A stretch of 11,237 bases of DNA, taken from Glomus cerebriforme. Taxonomy: Eukaryota > Glomeromycota > Glomeromycetes > Glomerales > Glomeraceae. The stretch spans positions 5,025-16,261 of the forward strand of contig QKYT01000186.1 of assembly GCA_003550305.1 (NCBI GenBank), read 5' to 3'. Positions 1 through 6,436 of this stretch are shown here, piece after piece (the first letter of the stretch is position 1; each line of letters starts with the position of its first letter). The position numbers and the translations under genes were made by a program. The notes below the pieces were generated by a model. That model was not told where the DNA came from. It searched no databases and was given only the letters and a program-made list of their open reading frames with translations.

Positions 1-1
1 T

Positions 2-127
2 TCTATTCATGCAAAACTTGTTATTAAATATAAAACTGAAGAAAAATTTGACTTACTTTTGCATTTACTTTCCTGTACTCATGATATTCTTATATATTTA
101 AAACCTAATAAAATCAGGTTCATTTAA
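2..127 (+). pseudogene. Partial coding fragment at window edge, possibly Hus1-like N-terminus
   Basis: Frame 2 is open from the first base to a TAA at 125-127, about 41 codons with normal-looking amino-acid use. From residue 4 it reads AKLV and it ends KPNKIRFI. The Hus1 subunit of the 9-1-1 DNA-damage clamp begins with an xAKI strand and reaches a PDKLNFI-type motif with, by my recollection, the same 38-residue spacing. Only those two motifs match, so homology is tentative. The start codon would lie outside the window. Either the TAA ends a broken copy, or an intron begins at the GT at 118-119 (…AATCAG/GTTCAT), which is a weak donor. I found no convincing continuation downstream. This may be a real first exon, a pseudogene fragment or chance. 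Confidence 0.3.
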
Positions 128-901
128 TATAAAATTAATTCTATGAGGAGTAACAAGCTTGTGAATGTAAATATAATGTTTAATTTTTAAAAACTAAATC
201 TTGTTCCTTTTATAAAAAATCTCATTTGTGGATATTACTATTATTATATCGCAAACTGATGCATTTCTTTAAAAAATTCAAATACTGTACATATTAATTT
301 GACCATATTGCCAATTATTTTTTTCAATTCGATTTATGGTCAAAATAACTTATTTGTGAACACAAAATACGATATACAACTTTCATTTGATATATTATTC
401 TCTATAATTTAATATTGGTTTTCATTTATTAATTATTCATTTTGGTAAATATAATAATTTTATTAGAAATACATAAATTTATAAAAAAAATTTTTTAAGT
501 TGTAAAAATTGGTAAAATTATATCTCCTATTAAACAATAAACTAAAAATTAATATTATAACTATTTCTGTATGTCTTCTAAAGTAATAACTATTCGCATT
601 TATTTATCATATATCTATTTCTAATTGATCAATTTTGATTTTTTGTTGTTATACCCATTTTATTGTTGTCCTTTATCCCACCCATACATCCAGTTTTTCA
701 TATAATGTTCTATTTATCTTACACCATATGATTTTGACTATTTGTTTATTATCAATCACTCCTATATTTGTTTACTTTGATTTATTATTATTTCTCCCTT
801 TGCTCATAATTCAAATTTTCCTGGATTCACTTTAGACTTTGATATAAACTCTTAAAGTTGTAAAATTTTCTGTTCAGAATCTCCTTTTTATGTTTGTTTC
901 A
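128..901. other. A+T-rich stretch without a recognisable gene
   Basis: I see no credible gene, RNA or repeat here. A 66-codon plus-strand reading frame at 635-835 is rich in Phe, Leu and Ile, as expected from T-rich noncoding DNA, and has no domain signature. A short minus-strand open run near 255-345 is too small to support. Confidence 0.6.
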
Positions 902-957
902 TCAATTTATTGTATGTTGGCTCATTCTTTTTGCTATGCCTTTCCAGCCTTTCCATA

Positions 958-965
958 TGGTGATG

Positions 966-997
<32 letters not shown>
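958..997 (-). pseudogene. Short 18S rRNA fragment
   Basis: Positions 966-997 match, over 32 consecutive bases, the complement of the universally conserved small-subunit rRNA core around the classical 907R/926 primer site (plus strand contains CCGTCAATTCCTTTAAGTTT). The flanking AGCCTTG and TGGTGaTGCC also fit nuclear 18S, with one mismatch and one missing base at 958-966. The TTTAAGTTT form is eukaryotic and not bacterial. The match stops abruptly on both sides: the sequence beyond 997 is TTCTTC-rich and not rRNA. It is therefore an inserted or captured fragment, not an rRNA gene. The family sequence was compared from memory. Confidence 0.7.
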
Positions 998-998
998 G

Positions 999-1022
999 TT
1001 TCCTTCTTCTTTTTCTTCTTTC
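999..1022 (+). repeat. Pyrimidine (TTC/CTT) tract
   Basis: This is a low-complexity run of TTCCTTCTTCTTTTTC type immediately next to the rRNA-like snippet. On the minus strand it encodes the Lys/Glu-rich stretch of the decayed coding region. Confidence 0.6.
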
Positions 1023-1342
1023 AATTCATATAGTATTCTATTTAAATTTCTACAGTATTGGTTGTAAAAGTATAATGATTTTTACATATAATCGAAAATA
1101 AAAACTTCATACAATCCACTTCTCTATAGTCATTCACCACTATATTATTTGTTCTGCTGTTATGAAAAATATTCATCATTGTTGTACTATCATTTGTTTC
1201 CACCTGAGTTATAAAGCTTTGTTTATGTCCTTAAAATTAATCAAAGTTTCTCTTTTAAAATAATTAATTCTTCATTTTTTCCAAATCTGGATGGGTGTTT
1301 GTATTACATGAGCTCATAAATAAAGTAGACAATAAGTATATA

Positions 1343-1434
1343 AAAGGAATTCTAGTCTAAACCAAACCAGCCAGATAGGAGTTACTCGACTATGGCCGGT
1401 CTTTCCTTGCCTGATACGAAGATGACCTCTATAT
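1343..1434 (+). repeat. Tandem-repeat copy 1, interrupted by the transposon
   Basis: This segment shares ordered blocks with 4073-4180: AAAGGAATT, ACCAAACC, GCCAGAT, TACTCGACT, TTTCCTTGCCTGATA and GACCTC…ATAT. The copies differ by substitutions and by about 16 bp of indels, so they are diverged. The transposon starts directly after the final ATAT of this copy, and the sequence that should follow in the unit (ACAGTATAAGGAAGA) is found on the far side of the element. Confidence 0.75.
1431..1434. repeat. Target-site duplication, left
   Basis: ATAT lies directly before the terminal GGGG of the element. It is matched by ATAT at 4041-4044, and the empty-site copy at 4177-4180 has it once. Because the duplication is followed by T/A symmetry, TATA (1430-1433 and 4042-4045) is an equivalent reading. 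Confidence 0.7.
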
Positions 1435-1463
1435 GGGGACCGCCACAGCAAAAGGGGGCGATA
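1435..1463 (+). repeat. Left terminal inverted repeat
   Basis: This is an exact reverse complement of 4012-4040 over 29 bp, beginning GGGGACCGCC and ending GGGGGCGATA. Its G+C content is far above the surroundings. The match breaks immediately inside the element. Confidence 0.93.
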
Positions 1464-1471
1464 CGTCGACC
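1463..1471 (+). promoter_or_regulatory. Subterminal 9-bp direct repeat, copy A
   Basis: ACGTCGACC directly abuts the inner edge of the left inverted repeat and recurs exactly at 1583-1591, near the TATA box. Repeated subterminal motifs often bind transposases or act as promoter elements. Which of these applies is inference. Confidence 0.35.
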
Positions 1472-1497
1472 AATCAGATTTAGAGATTTTTTGATGA

Positions 1498-1505
1498 TCA
1501 CGTGA
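1498..1505 (+). promoter_or_regulatory. TCACGTGA palindrome (E-box type)
   Basis: A perfect 8-bp palindrome with a CACGTG core lies 136 bp upstream of the start codon. CACGTG is the classic binding site of bHLH factors, so it is a plausible upstream activating site for the transposon gene. There is no direct evidence of function. Confidence 0.35.
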
Positions 1506-1582
1506 CAACCGGCCTAACCGTTCAGAAAATACATTTTTTTATTTATACTTTATTAGTAAAAGGGCGCAAATTTTGGCACAAA

Positions 1583-1591
1583 ACGTCGACC
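1583..1591 (+). promoter_or_regulatory. Subterminal 9-bp direct repeat, copy B
   Basis: This is a second exact ACGTCGACC, 16 bp upstream of the TATA box, matching 1463-1471. Confidence 0.35.
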
Positions 1592-1606
1592 TTTTTTCTT
1601 TTTTGT

Positions 1607-1614
1607 TATAAAAA
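1607..1614 (+). promoter_or_regulatory. TATA box of the transposon gene
   Basis: TATAAAAA follows a T-rich tract and lies 26 bp before the ATG at 1641. Transcription would therefore start at or very near the start codon, giving a very short leader. This supports 1641 as the true start. Confidence 0.6.
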
Positions 1615-1640
1615 CCCTTCGCAATTTCATTTAAAATAAT

Positions 1641-3617
1641 ATGGAATATNGTATATATTTTAATAATGANAATGAAAATAATACTGTATTATCTGCCTTA
1701 GAAGAACTGGAAAATACTTTTTTTATTGAAAATTCAAGTTATGAAAGTGAAAAAAATACAACAGATGATGATGAAAACACATCTGATGAAGAAGTTACGT
1801 CTATGAATAAGAATTTTGAAAATTTACATTTAAATAACTTTGAATTTATAGAAAATACTGATAATTATATTGAGGATAAGGTTTATGATGATTTGAAATT
1901 AAAANTTAAGAAGGTTTTTGAAAATGGAAAATGTTCATGTAATCCTAATTGTTTTGAAAAAATTGGCTATGAACGATTTCTTGAACGTCAGGCGAAATTT
2001 GAAGGTTTAGACAAAACTATGCGAGATATGGTTATTAAAGGCCAACTTATAGCTTTTCAAAAGGATGAAGGAATAACTAAAAATAAAAAATATTCCCGCT
2101 TCAATTTTTGTTTTAACAATAATCTTTCAATCTGTCGTGCTACATACCTTGCTCTTGTTGGAGTTAGTCATCATTATTTAGATAATATTAAAAAACATTT
2201 ANAGGAATATGGTCTTGGAGAACGTATACATGGTAATACAGGCAATACTCCTAAAAATAAGAATTGTGTTGAGGTAAATTATAGTTTAGCATATGAAATA
2301 CATGAGTTTTTAAAGAATTATGCTAATATGCATGGAATACCTTCACCTGGACGAAAATTTTCCAAATTTACTACACCAGTTGTATTTCTTCCAACAAATT
2401 TTAGTTATGCTTCAGTATATCNTGATTATGTACAAGCCTATAAGGATGAGCATNAAAGTGAGACACNAATTATAGCTAAATCAACTTTTATTAATACTTG
2501 NAAAATCCTAATACCTTCGCTTNAATTTATGTCTCCAAAGTNCNACCTATGTGATACCTGTGAAAGAATGAAAATGAATATTCAGTTTGCTACAGAACAA
2601 GAAAAAAAATTGGAAGTTACAGAGAATTATCTGGCTCACCTCAATCGTGCAAAACAAGAACGTGATTACTATAATGCTAACATTAAGTGTGCAGTTGAAG
2701 ATGGCAAATGTAATCCAAATAATACACTTGATAAATCTCAAATATTATTTAAAACTTTTAAAGGAAGTGCACATATTACGTATGATTGGGCTCAAAATGT
2801 TCTAATTCCTTACTCGCCACAACAAATAGGATCTTTATTTTTTAAAAGTCCAAGAAAGGTACATTTGTTTGGGGTTTGCAATACTGGTAACTTTCCACAT
2901 ACAGAACAGACTAATTATGTAATTGATGAAGGTGAAATGCCTGATGATGGTAAACAAGGAAAAGGTGTAAATTGTACACTTAGCTTGGTTTGGAATGCAA
3001 TTCAGAAGTATAATTGTGGAGAAAAAAAGTTGGTTATTACGTGTGATAATTGTGTAGGACAAAATAAAAACAATTATTCCTTATTTTTTTATTCATGTTT
3101 GATTGATCGGGGTTTATATGATGAGGTTGAGTTAAATTTCATGATACCTGGTCATACAAAATTCATCTGTGATAGCTGTTTTGGTTTGATTAAAATTCTT
3201 TATCGGAAAAGCAAAGTGAATACATTAGATGATATAGTTTCAGTCATCAATCGTTCTACTCTTGTTCATCTTAATGTTTCTCAATGCTATTTGAATGGAG
3301 AAGGGTTTCAATATTATAATTTTAAAGATTACTTTAAAAATTTCAAAAAATTGCCTAATATTCAAAAGTACCATCACTTCTATTTTACCTCAAAACATCC
3401 TGGAGTTGTTTTTTACAAAGATAGACTTGAGGACGAATATAAAAGTGCTACCATTCGCAACTTTTCTTTTGATTCTGATATTCTACCTTCTACAATTAGT
3501 GTTAGAACACTTTCTTTGAAAAGGCAAGAGGAATTACATAAAGAAATTGCGCCTTATGTTGATTTGCCATTTCGTGATATTACTTGTCCTAAACCAAGAG
3601 AATCGGAAAAAAGTTAA
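1641..3617 (+). CDS. DUF7869-like putative transposase
   Basis: A single-exon gene of 658 residues, complete from ATG to TAA. The N-terminus is acidic and Asn-rich (residues about 1-95, with DDDENTSDEE). A CSCNPNC cluster (98-104) and a CDTC pair (304-307) look like metal-binding sites. The conserved core holds ITYDWAQN (379-386), an LFGVCNTG segment (409-416), CDNCVGQNKNNYS (468-480) and PGHTKFICDSCFG (503-515). These are the hallmarks I associate with the DUF7869 family of repeat-associated eukaryotic proteins. D382, D469 and D511 are candidate acidic residues of an RNase-H-like DDE/D nuclease; that role is inferred from spacing and context. The C-terminus (LKRQEELHKEIAPYVDLPF) also fits the family's end, so the protein looks full length. 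It is the only gene between perfect inverted repeats, so it probably acts on those ends in the nucleus. Eleven codons contain N; no stop or frameshift is seen. Confidence 0.85.
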   Translation: MEYXIYFNNXNENNTVLSALEELENTFFIENSSYESEKNTTDDDENTSDEEVTSMNKNFENLHLNNFEFIENTDNYIEDKVYDDLKLKXKKVFENGKCSCNPNCFEKIGYERFLERQAKFEGLDKTMRDMVIKGQLIAFQKDEGITKNKKYSRFNFCFNNNLSICRATYLALVGVSHHYLDNIKKHLXEYGLGERIHGNTGNTPKNKNCVEVNYSLAYEIHEFLKNYANMHGIPSPGRKFSKFTTPVVFLPTNFSYASVYXDYVQAYKDEHXSETXIIAKSTFINTXKILIPSLXFMSPKXXLCDTCERMKMNIQFATEQEKKLEVTENYLAHLNRAKQERDYYNANIKCAVEDGKCNPNNTLDKSQILFKTFKGSAHITYDWAQNVLIPYSPQQIGSLFFKSPRKVHLFGVCNTGNFPHTEQTNYVIDEGEMPDDGKQGKGVNCTLSLVWNAIQKYNCGEKKLVITCDNCVGQNKNNYSLFFYSCLIDRGLYDEVELNFMIPGHTKFICDSCFGLIKILYRKSKVNTLDDIVSVINRSTLVHLNVSQCYLNGEGFQYYNFKDYFKNFKKLPNIQKYHHFYFTSKHPGVVFYKDRLEDEYKSATIRNFSFDSDILPSTISVRTLSLKRQEELHKEIAPYVDLPFRDITCPKPRESEKS

Positions 3618-4011
3618 ATTAGAATGTTATAGTTAGGTTAAAATTTTCACAATTCTATGAATAAAACAAGTCTACTTTTGCTCATTCTTTTGTTGCTGAT
3701 ATTATTATTAAATATTATCATCGTTTTTGTCATTAGAATCTCAAAAAAGAAAAAGACTTTTTGGAACGAAATAATTGTTTATTTTATATTAAATATTTTA
3801 TAAAATTCATTAAGACTATATAGCTTATAAATTACATAAATTTTTAAAAATAAATATATAAANGAAAGCCAATGTNNTCAACTTATTACTTGCAAAAAAA
3901 AATTCTAAGTTATTAAGACCGTTTTTTAAAAAATCATTTTTTTTGGCAATGATCGGCAAAAATTAATGACGAATAATAAATCGCGATTTTCTCGAAATCT
4001 CGTAATCGGTA
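3618..4011 (+). other. 3' noncoding part of the transposon
   Basis: A+T-rich sequence lies between the stop codon and the right inverted repeat. AATAAA at 3660-3665, 43 bp after the stop, is a plausible polyadenylation signal. Three N bases occur (3863, 3876, 3877). No second gene is visible. The part near the terminus (TCGCGATTTTCTCGAAATCTCG) has a small inverted motif, CGAAATC/GATTTTC. Confidence 0.6.
3660..3665 (+). terminator. Candidate polyadenylation signal
   Basis: A canonical AATAAA lies just downstream of the transposon gene's TAA. The hexamer is common in A+T-rich DNA, so support comes mainly from position. Confidence 0.4.
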
Positions 4012-4040
4012 TATCGCCCCCTTTTGCTGTGGCGGTCCCC
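4012..4040 (-). repeat. Right terminal inverted repeat
   Basis: This is an exact inverted copy of 1435-1463, ending GGCGGTCCCC against the flanking ATAT. There are no mismatches over 29 bp, which points to a recent or still-functional element. Confidence 0.93.
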
Positions 4041-4044
4041 ATAT
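4041..4044. repeat. Target-site duplication, right
   Basis: ATAT follows the terminal CCCC and mirrors 1431-1434. The host repeat sequence ACAGTATAAGG resumes immediately. Confidence 0.7.
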
Positions 4045-4059
4045 ACAGTATAAGGAAGA
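4041..4059 (+). repeat. 19-bp direct repeat marking the tandem-unit boundary, copy 1
   Basis: ATATACAGTATAAGGAAGA is repeated exactly at 4177-4195, 136 bp away. It belongs to the tandem repeat unit that was split by the transposon. Confidence 0.85.
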
Positions 4060-4072
4060 GAAGAGGAAATTT

Positions 4073-4180
4073 AAAGGAATTTTAAAAAAAAATACCAAAC
4101 CCGCCAGATGGAAGATAAAAATACTCGACTAACTGACTGGTATTACTGGTTTCCTTGCCTGATAGAGGAAGACCTCATAT
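4073..4180 (+). repeat. Tandem-repeat copy 2, uninterrupted
   Basis: This is the diverged counterpart of 1343-1434, with the same ordered blocks (AAAGGAATT, ACCAAACCC, GCCAGAT, TACTCGACT, TTTCCTTGCCTGATA, GACCTCATAT). It carries about 16 extra bases, partly in ACTGACTGGTATTACTGG. It continues directly into ACAGTATAAGGAAGA, showing the intact form of the site occupied by the transposon in copy 1. Confidence 0.75.
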
Positions 4181-4195
4181 ACAGTATAAGGAAGA
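4177..4195 (+). repeat. 19-bp direct repeat marking the tandem-unit boundary, copy 2 (empty site)
   Basis: This is an exact copy of 4041-4059. Here ATAT occurs once between GACCTC and ACAGTATAAGG, giving the pre-insertion configuration. Confidence 0.8.
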
Positions 4196-4961
4196 TAATA
4201 AGTTGTTTATTAAAAGGAGTTGTTAAAAGTTTAGAGAGAAAAATAAATTTAATAATTATAATGTATTTTTAAAATAAGGGAATGAACTCTAAGGATATTT
4301 TAATATATTTAATATGATAATTTAAAAAAATATTTTGGTGGTATTTATATAATTAAAAATATTAAGAATATAAAAATGAGTCAAAATTATAATAATAAAT
4401 TACATTACGCAAAATTCCGATTATTGCTATTTGTTCACATGAAAAATTTCTATTTTTTGTTAATGTCAAAATTCGTAACTAATTGATAAATTATGCACGA
4501 TCAAAAAGGCCTAATTGAGAAAATTGATTAACCAAATATGGAATTTAATATATTAGAAACATGACTTCTTTTGATTGCATATTACAGAAAATATATATTT
4601 GTTGTACCAAATCCGACTTGGGATATCCTAAATGTTCAAACTACCATCTAAGACTGGGTTAGTTTAGGACATGATCAAATTTGGTTTTGATTTAGGACAT
4701 GATACTACAACATACCCATATTTCAATTTTTTTTTCTTTTTTTTTTAAAAAGCAGAAAAATATTGAAAAACTTTATATAACTATACTGACAACTTTATGT
4801 TATAAAAATGAAGTTCCAATTCGAATTATTAATATTAAAATTTTAAAGTTAAAAAGGTTAATTTCAAATTGCTATACTTCTTTCTCCGCTTTTAATTTCA
4901 ATAAATCTTTTCTAGTTAATAATTTATAAGGCAAGAGTACATTGTATTTTTTGCTAGTGAT
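4196..4961. other. A+T-rich noncoding stretch with a small direct repeat
   Basis: No gene can be supported. A 13-bp direct repeat, TTTAGGACATGAT, occurs at 4663-4675 and 4691-4703, next to a near-palindrome (CCAAATCCGACTTGG, 4607-4621) and a TATCCTAAA motif that partly inverts the repeat. This could be the stump of a small foldback element, but the arms are too short to call one. The 76-codon plus-strand frame at 4699-4929 looks like noncoding A+T-rich sequence. Confidence 0.5.
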
Positions 4962-5122
4962 CTAGTGATCTTCATTTTCATCATTTGGTATAAATTTGTC
5001 TCTTTCTTCTTGTTTATTATCAAAATTTTGTTTGATATTGTCTTGTTCTAATTCTACCTATCTCAATACCACCATATTATTCGCCTTTATAAGTTTCCAT
5101 TTTTCATTTTTATTGTCTAGGA
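4962..5122 (-). pseudogene. Possible decayed terminal exon, unknown product
   Basis: On the minus strand a TTTCAG acceptor-like site at 5128-5123 is followed by about 52 codons ending in TAG (4964-4962). The reading includes NKNEKWKLIKANNMVVLR, one internal TAG (5060-5058), then VELEQDNIKQ and ERDKFIPNDENEDH. The charged composition differs from surrounding translated A+T-rich DNA, which is why I list it. The internal TAG could come from CAG by one C-to-T change. No family is recognised and no upstream exon was found, so this is weak. Confidence 0.25.
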
Positions 5123-5846
5123 CTGAAATATTAGAAAGTTTATTTTTAATTTTAAAAAATCAAATAAATAATTAATATTTATTTTATAAAACATGACTAG
5201 CAAAGTTCATTCAAACAATCTTTTAACAAGAAAAAATAATAAAAGAATAAAAATAAATTGATTAAAAAATATTTAATACTTCTTTTAACATTCACCTTCA
5301 AAGATACAGTATCTTTACGAGTAAGAAACTACAGAAGAAAAAAAATGAACAAGATTTTTTTTTAAAAAAAATGATTAAAATGAAAGAAAGGAATAAAACT
5401 AGAAAAACCAACTGAAAATAAAAAACATTAGATATAATCCTATAATATGACTACCTTAAATTAGTTGTATAATGATCCAATTATATTACACAAAAACCAG
5501 TTATGTTCTATAATTATGATGAGCTAAATCCGCATAAAAAAAATCCTTATTAAACTTTAAAAACCAAATTCATTTATTTTCTTAATTTAAATTATCTTTG
5601 AATTAGAATGATAATACATGGTTACACCCAATTTTTTAAAATGCTTTCAAATAATTATAATAATTCCTATTATTTAATGATATTTTCAAAAAGAAATTTC
5701 ATATAACATACTGTGCTGTTATATATTTTTTTATTTGTTGAAAAAAATTATTAGAAGCATAAATTCGTAATTTTCATAATATTGTTTGCTAGTGCAGTTT
5801 GATAATAATGGACAGGAATAGTGTAATTTAATATTTTATAATTTAA
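5123..5846. other. A+T-rich stretch, nothing identified
   Basis: Homopolymer-rich, very A+T-rich sequence. A 26-codon plus-strand run near 5284-5365 (…FKDTVSLRVRNYRRKK) is the only coding-like trace, and it is too short to call. Confidence 0.5.
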
Positions 5847-6077
5847 AAATCTAAATCACCAGAATTACATCCAGTATTAATGTTAGTTGGTAATGGCTTT
5901 TACAGTATATAATAATATTTTGAATTCATAATATTATAACTCACTTTATTCGCAAAGAATTGATGAAACATTATGTAAATTTAGCAAGTATTAAATTACC
6001 ACATTTTTTCTGAAGCTTTCAAATGGTTGGCAAAGATATTAAATATTTCTGCTAACTCCACACATATAATTTCATGA
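5847..6077 (+). pseudogene. Possible broken coding fragments, unknown product
   Basis: Three plus-strand runs in shifting frames look protein-like: SPELHPVLMLVGNGFYSI (ending at TAA 5910-5912), KELMKHYVNLASIKLPHFF (5954-6010, then TGA), and FSEAFKWLAKILNISANS (about 6005-6077, ending TGA). The second and third overlap at a T homopolymer, so a one-base shift would join them. No start codon, domain or family is recognisable. This may be an old gene remnant or chance. Confidence 0.22.
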
Positions 6078-6232
6078 AAGTTTTTTTCATGTTAAAAAAT
6101 TTTATAAAATATTTTATAAATATTAATATATGAATTTGATGTAAATAACACAATATGATTTCAATTTCACATTAATTATTATTTGATATCAAATTTTCTT
6201 TGAATTCTTTCTATTGCTTTTTTTTATAACAA

Positions 6233-6436
6233 TTAATTGCACCATCTAATTTTTTCTATTCCCTCTCCTTGCTCATATAAAAATGCAAGCCTTTTTTGTG
6301 CATTATCGCTTCCCTCTACTGCAGCTATTTTATATAAGCCAAATGCTTTTTCTTTGTCAATATCCGTTCCAATACCCATTTCATAATAAAATTCAAAAGC
6401 TTTGACAAAATTTTCATCAATACCTTTCCTACTCAA
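6233..6436 (-). other. Open C-terminal Sel1 block
   Basis: An open stretch with repeats KAFEFYYEMGIGTDID and KEKAFGLYKIAAVEGSDNAQ, then LAFLYEQGEGIEK. It begins at a TTG and not an ATG, and directly follows a frameshift after LGILYKRG. After IEK a one-base shift at an A6 run would restore LDGAINCYKK, the expected end of the repeat array. Confidence 0.7.

Larger units (their letters stand above)
902..1317 (-). pseudogene. Decayed protein-coding region of unknown function
   Basis: Three minus-strand pieces in different frames read like protein and not like random A+T-rich DNA. The first begins at an ATG (1317-1315) and reads MSSCNTNTHPDLEKMKN, followed after a shift by EELIILKEKL. The second is open for 62 codons (1230-1042, stop TAA) and includes VVNDYREVDCMKFLF. 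The third (about 1085-902) includes RILYELKEEKEEGNQG, a TGA at 991-989, then LKELTEGITIWKGWKG, ending in two TGA codons. The pieces could be joined by small frameshifts, or by introns I cannot place. I do not recognise the family. The 18S-like snippet at 958-997 lies inside the third piece. The left arm of the tandem repeat that hosts the transposon begins 26 bp beyond the ATG. Confidence 0.33.
1435..4040 (+). mobile_element. TIR DNA transposon carrying a DUF7869-like gene
   Basis: A 2.6-kb element is bounded by perfect 29-bp inverted repeats beginning GGGGACCGCCACAG and flanked by ATAT on both sides. The inverted match extends to 34 bp if the flanking TATAT/ATATA is counted. The uninterrupted neighbouring repeat copy reads GACCTC-ATAT-ACAGTATAAGG, with ATAT only once, so a 4-bp target duplication is well supported. 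An equally good alternative is TATA with ends TGGG…CCCA. The only gene is the 658-codon ORF on the plus strand. Its 5' leader is about 200 bp and its 3' region about 420 bp, so the element looks complete and autonomous. Four-base target duplications are reported for the Sola superfamily, but I cannot confirm membership by sequence. The 14 N bases in the window are all inside the element, which suggests collapsed near-identical copies. Confidence 0.88.

Noticed and set aside
635..835. 66-codon plus-strand ORF
   Set aside because: Hydrophobic residues come from T-rich DNA; there is no domain, promoter or neighbour that supports a gene.
1314..1508. 64-codon minus-strand ORF across the left end of the transposon
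   Set aside because: It runs through the host repeat, the target duplication and the inverted repeat, so its frame was created by the insertion.
2547..3519. Short ORFs in other frames inside the transposon gene
   Set aside because: They are shadows of the long 658-codon frame, which has clear family motifs.
4607..4703. MITE or foldback element
   Set aside because: Only a 13-bp direct repeat and a small near-palindrome are visible; no clear inverted termini or target duplication.
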